Source of the DNA: Sequoia sempervirens
Lineage: Eukaryota > Streptophyta > Pinopsida > Cupressales > Cupressaceae
Assembly (NCBI GenBank): GCA_007258455.2
Contig: VDFB02270651.1
Coordinates: 488,540,905 to 488,604,904 of the forward strand
DNA length: 64,000 nt
Direction of reading: 5' to 3'
Positions 55,804-64,000 of this stretch are shown one piece after another (within the stretch, counting starts at the first letter, position 1; each line of letters begins with the position of its first letter). Made by a program: the position numbers and the translations under genes. The notes beneath the pieces are model-generated. The model saw only the letters and a list, made by a program, of their open reading frames with translations. It was not told where the DNA came from and searched no databases.

Positions 55804-56290
55804 TGGTGCCCACCGTGGGGCCTTGCCCCATTTTTAACAGGATCTTGCATTCTAGAATTCATATTTTTGGTAAAAAAAATTGTTTTAGTGCATAAAAGGC
55901 TTTTAACGGTGCTTTTGCAGGTTTTATTGACTTTGTTTTGCAGATCTGTCAGTTTTTGGTCAAAACCGTAGGTTTTACAAATTTCTTCATATCTTCTACA
56001 TAGCTGCAAATTTTTCCACAATATTTACAAAACGTCTTTTGCATCATCTCAAGAGGCTATAGTAAAATAATCGAGGGTTTATCATCATTTTTGGAGTTAT
56101 TGTTATTTTATGTTTTTTCATAAAATTGGTTTTCTAGACGTAAATCGGAAAATTTTTCAAAACACTTTACATTTTTGGAAAGATCTTTAAATTCTGATGG
56201 GGATGAATGTTTTACAAATTTAATTTTGAGGTCAAATACAGTGCGAAAAAAATCTGATCTTCATTTTTTGTATGGTTTTCATAAATCCGC
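55804..56290 (+). repeat. Second, truncated copy of the pol-less element leader
   Basis: About 490 bp matching 48588-49115, including the TAGTGCATAAAAGGC word. A 40-bp stretch present in the first copy near 48630 is missing. Homology ends abruptly around 56290 and is followed by unrelated coding relic. Confidence 0.8.
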
Positions 56291-58300
56291 CCTTCAAGTG
56301 TCGACCCTTCCTTCTCCATTTTTGCTACAATGGTCATGAGAGGTTTCTCTTAGTTCTACCAGGTGGTACCATTTTCCTTTACTCATCCATGAACCTTTCC
56401 TCCTTTCATTAGAGCCTAGTTCACATCTACAACCACTTCACCTATTGCTTATGCAACTGCCATTAATTCCCTTCTTGCTACTACTATGTTTGCCTCGACC
56501 CAGTCCACCTAGTAGATGAAATCTTCCATGACTCCATTACCACCACCACACATTATGAGTCCTTCCACTAGTTCACAGATTGGGTTTTGGAATATTCCTC
56601 CATTCTCCCCACAAAAAATCTCTCTTCCAAGGAAAAAATTTCCTAGAACTACTACCCTCTCGTTCCCTTTCACTCTTCCTCTTGGTGCACCTTTTGCAAG
56701 AGAGCTTATTAAGTCACTGGTAGAATTTTTGTCGGAGGGAAATAAAACAAAAGAAGCATGGTCTATTAGGATCTAGAAGCAAAAAGAGAAGGATGCTAAA
56801 AGGCCGATTGAACCAAAGGTATAGACTATTTTCAATGAGGCCCAACAATCGTGGCATTTTATAACCATGTATCCAACTGTCACCAAATTAGAGGGAAAGA
56901 TGCAACCGAATGATTACAACCTCTATGCTATGGGACTCAATTTGAGCATATCCCAACCATAGGATAAAGTTTAGCTCATGGAGGAGACATAGTGAGTGGT
57001 GACCACTGACTTCCTCAAATCTAGTTGCCAGCTAAAGAAGAGGGAATAATAGCTAGAAAATGTTAAGGAGGGGATAGAAGTCCTACTGGTGAAAGAAAAG
57101 GAAAGGGATGCAAAAAAATGTGTGCTTGTCACAACAAGCATAGACAAAATAGGCCAAACTCTTAGAGAAAATTGCAAAGTTCCAATCCTATGATCCCAAC
57201 CTAGTTGTTGAGGTGTAGTAGAGAAACCAAGAATTATAGGACTAGTTGGCTTGGGTGGAGTAGGAAATACAACAAAAATATGAGGAGTTTGAGCATCAAA
57301 GCGCTCAATTAGAGAAAAAAATACAACATAAGGACATGGATTTCTAGGGCCGACAGGCTCAATTAGAGAAGGAAGTCCAGGAGATGAAGCTTTCCCTCGA
57401 AAGGGAATCAACAAACAAAATCCAGGCCAAAAAAAATTGGCTTTCCGAATTGAGAAAACTATAGGGTCAACTTTCTACCACAGACAAAAGGATTGTGGAA
57501 CTAACACAAGATATTGGTTCAAGGGATGTAGAGATTAGATTTTTGAAGAATCTTCCCCAACCCCCTACTGCTCAATCATACCTCCTTCAAATAGCCCAAT
57601 GGCTATATATCTCATACTAGGAAAAGGTCAAGGCCTTCTACTTGACTCTTCAGCTAATGGTTCAATTCATGGTAGAAGAAACAAATTTAGGTAGGGAAGT
57701 TCTTGGAACTATTGAGCATTTCCCACAATTCACCATGAAGAAGGTTCCTAAGGTAGAAAAATTGTTGGATAAGTTATACACAGTGTTGGATGAGAATTTA
57801 TAGAGAATGGGAATCAGGGACTACAAGTCAACTACCAAAATAGCAAAGGAGTTCATCAACTACTGCTACCACACTAGGTTGAACTATGAATAGCATGTGG
57901 GCAAAGTTCTCCCAACTAACGCAAATGGGCTTACCCTCCTCATTTCTTTCTAGTGACTTAGTGGCCACAATGGAGTAGATTGTAGTGAAGATTGAAGAGA
58001 AGCAATAGGATACATTCACTTTCTAGAGCTTTAGTTAGCCCCCTATTGTAGAGGATATTGAGGGCGTCACTCATCAAATAGCTCAACTACTCTTCCAACT
58101 TGAGTCCAGGATAGATATATCCATGATGTTGCCATACCAAGAAGTGATTGATCTACATAGAGCATAAGAGAATATACATGACATATTGACACCATCCGAG
58201 GCTAACTAGCTGCCTCTGTAGATTGCTTCGTCCAAGTTCTAATTACATCACTCAATGGATATGGCTCTAGTGTACGAACTAAATTTTTTTGGGTTCCTCA
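56291..58300 (+). pseudogene. Unrecognised decayed coding region, right part
   Basis: Mostly one plus-strand frame with many TAG stops. Segments include a Pro-rich part (56516-56776) with PFARELIKSLVEFLSEGNKT, SWHFITMYPTVTKLEGKMQP, a coiled-coil-like EGIEVLLVKEKERDAKKC, and VEKLLDKLYTVLDENL near 57755-57800. It begins exactly where the pol-less element ends, and the left part at 46598-47551 stops where it starts, so I take both as one split relic. I do not recognise the family. Confidence 0.4.
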
Positions 58301-60860
58301 TTCCATAGGAGAAATGCCCCTAGTAGTCACCAAAAGTTGTGGCTATAAATTTCCTCAAGCTCCCTTCAAGTTATTTTTATTTTTCTAAGTCTGACCTGTG
58401 CTCCATATATTCTCGACCCATTTTTGAAAATATTTTCCTATTGCCACCACATGTTTGTCAGGCACTCTCCATAATGATTTCTTCCTTTGCTCCTCTTTTG
58501 GCCCCTATCATGCTTCCACATGTCAACACTATGGGAACTTGAAGACCGCTTCCTATTGCTTCCCTATTAGGCCTTGTCTAAGTACCACTTAGCATTAGTC
58601 TATGTACAGTTTTTAGTGGACCCCATATTTAGTGCCAGTAGTGGAGACTACCTCCATGTGTCTTCACCATGGGTGATTTTTATCGCAAAGAGGAGGAATG
58701 AACAATAGGCCCTGACATATCACCATGTTTTTCCTTTGTGGGGATTCCATTGAAGGGAAGGAAGGAACAAGCAATGAGCCTTGCCATATTGCTACATGTC
58801 ATAACTACCTCTATGGGTAGGTGACTCATGCCGACATGATGTTCTTCTAGGACCACTTCCATCATTTACAAGGGATGCATTTGGCTTGAGGGTGGTCACG
58901 TTCATGGCTCAAATCTTTTTTTGTTGCAACGACCAAGGTAAATCATTACTCTAGGCATCATTATTCATGATAAGGGAATCTTTTCTATTATTGGCCCACT
59001 AGGCAGTGAAATTTTTATCTGTATATACTACTTTACTACTTTTTCCTTCAAAAAATTTGAGTTCAGAAGACACAAAAAAATTATGAAAGACACCAAACGT
59101 TTTGTACTATTTTAGATTATTGTATGAGACTCATAAACTATGCCATTGTTTGGCCTTTCTATTTTCTTAAGCTATTTGATAAGACATTATATTGTGCCAT
59201 TATTGTAGTGAGTTGTTTATTTGAAAAACTTATATGATTTCAATATAAGTTGTTGATTAAAACCATGTCATTGACTCTTCTTTTCAGTAAATGTGTACGG
59301 GAATTATTTTATGTTATTAGATAAATTATTCAGGATTTCATCTTTGATTTCTATTATTCTGAGACTTAGTATATTGCTGAATGATCCCTTAAATTGTATC
59401 TCAAAGATGGACTTACCATGCCTAAATCTACATCTTAGAGCATCGCCTTAGTTAGATCTTTATTTTTTATATTTTCTTCCTTTTTCCATTCCAAAACACC
59501 AATTGCAAAAGAAGTCAGCTTCTTTAAAAACCTGAAGGTCACTTAGTTTAGCACAATTGTTCCCCCCATTAACTTAGTTTCCCATAAGGCTATTACCTTA
59601 TCATTTTTTGGCATCAACAGGAACCAATCTCTAATACCAATTACATTAAACATTTAAAATACTAAGAAGGGAGGGTTAATCAATATTCTAATAAACTTTT
59701 TAACACATCTTATCCAATCACTAAAACATATTAATAGAGATTATGAATGAAAGCATGATCATCCACAAAGTCACAAAACACATGAACACCAATATTTTTA
59801 TGTGGGAAGCCCAAAATGAGGAGAAATACAGTGAGAATTAGCTTACAATCTATTATATTGAGATATAGTATATTACATAGGGTCACTGCTAGGACACATT
59901 GTCCTTATAAGGATCACAACCAGAGTTAAGTACAATACAAAAAGTTCTCACTGCTAAAGTATGAACTAATAAAAGTTCACCTTCCTTGTGTTGTATTTCA
60001 GTTCCTTTGAATCTCTGAATATGAAGCACTTCTTTGTTTAGCTATAGCTCATCAACTTTGCTTTGATTTTGAACTCTTGCCACTAGATTTGCATGTTCAC
60101 ATCATCTGAGACTACTCGCACCTAATATGCCATTTATGCTCACTCGTCTTGTCTTTTTTCGACTCCAAAACATCTCATATATATATCCAAATACATTCAC
60201 ACATTAATTAGGTCAGCCTAATTAGATGTAAATGAAAACAATCCAAAATAGCTTTTTTCAACACCACACATGATTCACAATTATCTTCATGCCCAAGCAA
60301 ACCATACAATTCTTAATTTAGGTCGACACATATCTAAAATAGATCAAACTAACGTAAAAAAATGTATATTTAATCTTCTCAACACATATAATTTATTAGG
60401 TCAGCCAGGAGTAGAAACTAATCATAAAATCTTCCAATCATACACACGCTTCCCAGTGCTTACAAATTCTAGCTTTGATCTTTCTTTAATTTCTCATTTT
60501 GTAGACATCAATGAGATTAACTCTAGAACCGCAACACCAAAAAATTATTCTCAAGGAAATGTGGAATCTCCCACACTGATACACTAAACAAAGAGATAGT
60601 AATGATATAAAGATTTGAACTTTGTCATTGATGTCTTCTAGTACACTTCATAAAACTTATCAAGATCTCAAATCTAGTTGTATAAGCTAGTCATAATGAT
60701 GTGGTTAAAAGCACATAGTTATACCTCTTCTTGCACTAAAGTGTGGACCTAAAATTTGTCACACTAAACCACACCATCAATAGAGAACACTTAGCCAAAT
60801 TCTAGATAGATCAACTTTTCAGTATAATTAGCACTATACAAATGACACAAAAAATTCTTC
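58301..60860. other. Unassigned region, possible copia LTR relic
   Basis: No gene that I can support. At 59775-59835 the text CACCAATATTTTTATGTGGG followed by AAGCCCAAAATGAGG and CAGTGAG resembles a phrase common in plant LTRs and related repeats (ACACCAA...TTTACGTGGAAACCC). I could not find paired LTRs around it, so this is a weak call. Confidence 0.25.
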
Positions 60861-60929
60861 TCCACAATGTTGACATCAATGTCAACATTGGGTCAGCTGA
60901 ATCAAATGATGTATGTAAACTTCATTCTC

Positions 60930-61440
60930 ATTTTTCCAAGCTACATCAACAATGACATACTTCAAAAATTCCAACACGAAAAGGTTTCTTTCTCACATTA
61001 TCAAAACCACATATATATAAAGAGTCTAGTTGAATTTGGATTTTTTCTACTCCAATCTTATCCAAAAGGTTTACACTACATATGTTAATTGTGGAGCCAT
61101 TTTCAACAAGGGTTCTCTTTATCTCCTTCCTATTAATAATAGGTATTATCACGAAAACTTTATTTTGTTTTGCACATCCAAAGGAGGTAGCTCACTTTGG
61201 TGGAAAACAATGTCAACATTCATTCCTTGAATTATGGATGCTATATCATTTGGATTTTCACTAGGGGGAACCAAAACTTGTTGTAATGCATCTTGAAGCA
61301 TACTATGATAACTAGATGAGGCTTGAATAATATCTAATAAGGATATCTTAGCAGGAATACTATTAAGTTTTTCAATGAGATCATACTCTTTTCCACTATG
61401 TAAAGGAAAATGAGGAGCACTAGGCAATATAGGTGGAGGA
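60930..61440 (-). pseudogene. Tat-like gypsy protease fragment and gag C-terminus
   Basis: The minus strand has VIIPIINRKEIKRTLVENGS, TINICSVNLLDKIGVEKI and SLYICGFDNVRKKPFRVGIF, equivalent to the protease start of the Tat copies (LIDGGAGLNICTMKL), with E-N-G in place of D-G-G. Upstream (61149-61427), YDLIEKLNSIPAKISLLDII, SSYHSMLQDALQQVLVP and NPNDIASIIQGM match the gag C-terminus of the Tat copies (YDLVNQLRKTPAQISILEVL). It is more divergent from the Tat copies than they are from each other. Confidence 0.65.
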
Positions 61441-61844
61441 AATGGTAATGAAATGGGATTGGTTTGTTGCTGCCTATTGTTCCTTCTATTTTATGTATGA
61501 GAAATAGTATTGTAACTTGGTTTTTGCGAAACATTTTCATTATCAAGTTGCGTTGTAAAGCTCAAGGTATTTTATAGTTGGAATGGTTTCTTTTTAGGTG
61601 GTTCTAAGATAGGAACAAGTTTTTTTTTAACTTTTGGTTGTTGTGAGGGTGGATAGAGGATAATTTGAGGTTTACGTGGTCCCATAATTAAAGGATTTAT
61701 AAGAGATTTAATAATTAGAGGACTCAAGGGAGTTCTAATGTTCATAACCTAAAAACACTTATCCTTATTTTGATTATCTTTTAGCAAAGGAGAGTCTAAG
61801 GTTACCTCATCATTTTCATCTAATGAAGCCACATTAATATGGTT

Positions 61845-62680
61845 TCAAAGACATGCAAAATTTCTATAATTTGCTTGTACCATGGTATGTACCCTAGTAG
61901 GAGAAATTTTAGGAGAGGAGCAAAAAGGATGTTCATCATATCTCATGGTTAGATGTGGTAAAGTAACTTCATCACAAATATGGGAGGCATCAAGAGAAGA
62001 ACAACTATCATTGATTGAATCCTTTTGTTCAGTTAGATGTTTCCAAGTGGGAGAATCATTAGGAGAGGGAGAAAAAATATTCTCATGACACTCAATGAGA
62101 GTATCTTCTAACACCAAACTATCTTCTTCACAAATAGAATAGATATTAAGAGAATAAAAAATGTGCATGTCATGATTGTCCATGATTTTACAATGTTTCT
62201 CTATAGCATTCTCACAAGTGAGGGATGAATGGAGACTAATTAAAGTGATGTTAAGAAATGTGTCAATGATCTCATCCTCTTATGCCATAATATATCCTAA
62301 AGTAGGAGAGTTTCTAGAAGAGGAGCTTTCAACATTGTCATGATTCTTAGTGGTTGTATATTCTAACACAAAAATACCTTTGTCACAAGTAGGAGAGATA
62401 TTGGGAGAAGGGAAACTATGATAATCATGATTGCCTATGATTTCATCTTCTTCTATCACATCATTCCCACAAATACATGAGATATGAGGGGGTGTGGAAT
62501 TAAATATTATGTCAACATTTCCACTCTCTTGCATTAAGAGACTCTCATAACAAGGAAATATATTGGAGGAGTGATTAACATGCTTGTTGGTTATCTTTTT
62601 CTTGGCATACTTGGAAAGGAAAGATACTAACATTGTGAATGAAAGGTAATCTATCAAACTTATGCAATGCTTCAAAATGT
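61845..62680 (-). pseudogene. Degenerate repeat protein region upstream of the Tat-like fragment
   Basis: Two minus-strand frames (61845-62183 and 62280-62675) carry an imperfect repeat of about 30 to 45 residues. Its best-kept part reads SPSPNDSPTW, FPSPNISPTC, SSSRNSPTLG and SSPKISPTRV, between acidic CEED or CDEV patches. It is not seen in the other gag copies. The role is unknown; it could be an N-terminal extension of the element or a separate repeat gene. Confidence 0.4.
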
Positions 62681-64000
62681 AAACAATTATCTAACAAATA
62701 TGATGATTTTCACTACTGAAATAAGTTTTGAAATGGTTTTAAAATGTTTAAACCTAGATTCATAAAACAAAAATTCCTAAAACTTTCCAGACTAATACTC
62801 TAGGTTACGAGTAAGCCTAGGAAGTGCAAAACCCACAAAAAAAGCACTCAAAAAGTTGGTTTTTATAGGCCTCCAAGGACTTATTCACCCAAGGGAGAAT
62901 GGGTCCCTGTACAAGTTTTTTTTAAATTGAAAAAATGCAATTTCTGAGTGATTATATGTGTTCCCTATTTCAAGTCTCAAACTGGTATTTTTGTAACAAA
63001 ATTTACAAGAATTTGATGTGTTAATGCAAGTAAAATTAAATAAAAATGATGAACTATGTGACATTTTTTGAAATGCAATTTTGATCTAATTTTTGAATAT
63101 TAATGATGTAAAGTACACTAATATGCAAAAACTATGCAATATTAATGTAATATCCATGCAAATTTCTGAATTTTTTAGATTTAAACAATGCAAAAATGCA
63201 AACTTCAACTCCTCTTTGCAATGCAAACTAATGAAGTATTTAAATAAAATTAAATGTAATGAAAATAATGAAAAACTAATGCAATCTATTAAAAAACTTA
63301 GATCTAGGGTTAAAAGGACTCCAATTCTCATAATGTTGTTGTACAAGGTCGGGTTCACTAAAATGAAACATAGAAAAATAGGACACGGGAGCTTCCCAAA
63401 ATGGAAAAGTAGATCCAAAGAGGGAAAATGGGTCCTGCTCATCTAATTTCATTATTAAATGAGATCCACACAATGAAATGACACTCAACCAAAAGATGAG
63501 TTAATTCAAAGTGTGAATTTACAAATTTCCTTTTTTACGCAAGGATGAGGGTCCTGATTAAACAACACTTTGGTGAGAAAGATTAAAAATAGAAAATTAC
63601 ATCCAAATCACAATCTATAAAGTGGGTTCAGAATATTTAGCATAATGTTGATGGAACCTACAAACGTTCTAGAGAATTTGGAAGAGATAAATCTTGTGTA
63701 CCTCTCACAAATTGGTATTTTTTGGAAGTTAACTGAGGACTCATTCTCCCTATTGAAAATGGGTTCTAGCTAGGGCTCTATAAAAATGGTTTCTAGGTTT
63801 TGTTTCTTTGTGTCTACACTCCCAAATCTACAAATTTCACAGTAGGACAACCAAAAATAAATCATGTAGGTTAGTTTATGTGAAATTGCAAGAATGGTGA
63901 CAACAAATGCATTTTGAAAACTAAATATAATTTTACTCTTCAAGAGATCTTCCACCTAAAATCTGTAAACACACATCAAGACAGAAAAATGTTTTTTTGT
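62681..64000. other. Unassigned AT-rich region
   Basis: No supportable gene. The phrases GGGAGAATGGGTCCC (62893) and CTCATTCTCCCTATTGAAAATGGG (63732 on) are inverted versions of a similar word, and GAGGGAAAATGGGTCC occurs at 63420. They could be LTR text, but I find no clear boundaries. Confidence 0.3.

Larger units (their letters stand above)
47552..56290 (+). mobile_element. Pol-less LTR element in tandem form (LTR-internal-LTR-partial internal)
   Basis: Two LTRs flank a 6.3-kb internal region with a primer site and a polypurine tract but no recognisable RT, RNase H, integrase or protease. After LTR 2 comes a second primer site and about 490 bp that repeat the start of the internal region (48585-49115), then homology stops at about 56290. 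Such an element would depend on the enzymes of a relative; the shared tRNA-Lys site and identical polypurine tract point to the Tat element on the other strand. Confidence 0.8.

Overview
This is a gene-poor stretch of plant nuclear DNA made almost entirely of transposable-element and endogenous-virus relics. The evidence is Ty1/copia, Ty3/gypsy Tat-type and Ty3/gypsy chromovirus elements, an endogenous caulimovirid (plant pararetrovirus), a plant mobile domain (PMD) relic, primer-binding sites complementary to plant initiator tRNA-Met and tRNA-Lys, and AT-rich sequence with heavy stop-codon decay. I found no intact host gene, rRNA, tRNA or CRISPR array. The depth of nesting and the old pararetrovirus suggest a large, repeat-rich genome, possibly a gymnosperm, but the sequence does not fix the species.

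Layout. (1) 1-4145 is a mosaic of rearranged pieces of an endogenous pararetrovirus (EPRV): control-region copies, an RT piece, inverted coding pieces. (2) 4145-7687 is the left half of a more colinear EPRV (probable movement-protein region, capsid region, zinc-knuckle region, coiled coil, protease start). It is cut by a nested block and resumes at 36994-39290 (rest of protease, RT, RNase H, an unidentified C-terminal region) and a control region to 40502. (3) The block at 7688-36993 is first a Ty1/copia element on the minus strand, whose outer LTR ends are flanked by a 5-bp duplication (GGAAG at 7683-7687 and 36994-36998). Most of its 3' half has been replaced by a Tat-lineage gypsy array, 7930-33125, also on the minus strand. 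Read on the minus strand, the array is LTR - 15.3-kb internal region - LTR - truncated internal region. The full internal region holds gag, protease, RT, RNase H, a second (archaeal-type) RNase H, integrase, and then about 6 kb of extra DNA with an antisense PMD relic and an ATG/GAT-rich satellite.

(4) 40503-46597 is a plus-strand chromovirus with both LTRs, an initiator tRNA-Met primer site, gag, protease, RT, RNase H, integrase and a C-terminal chromodomain, carrying many stops and shifts. (5) 46598-47551 and 56291-58300 look like two halves of one decayed, unrecognised coding region. They are split by a plus-strand LTR element without recognisable pol (47552-56290), again arranged LTR - internal - LTR - truncated internal and again with a tRNA-Lys primer site. 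(6) 58300-64000 is mostly unassigned, with one minus-strand gag-protease relic of Tat type at 60930-62680.

Order of events inferred from nesting: the EPRV first; then copia into the EPRV protease and the chromovirus into the EPRV control region; then the Tat array into copia. None of the elements looks able to move by itself. The most notable observations are the two independent tandem LTR-internal-LTR-internal arrays, a TAGYGCATA-like motif in the leaders of both tRNA-Lys-primed families, the twice-repeated long hairpin at the EPRV end, and the unidentified conserved region downstream of the EPRV RNase H.
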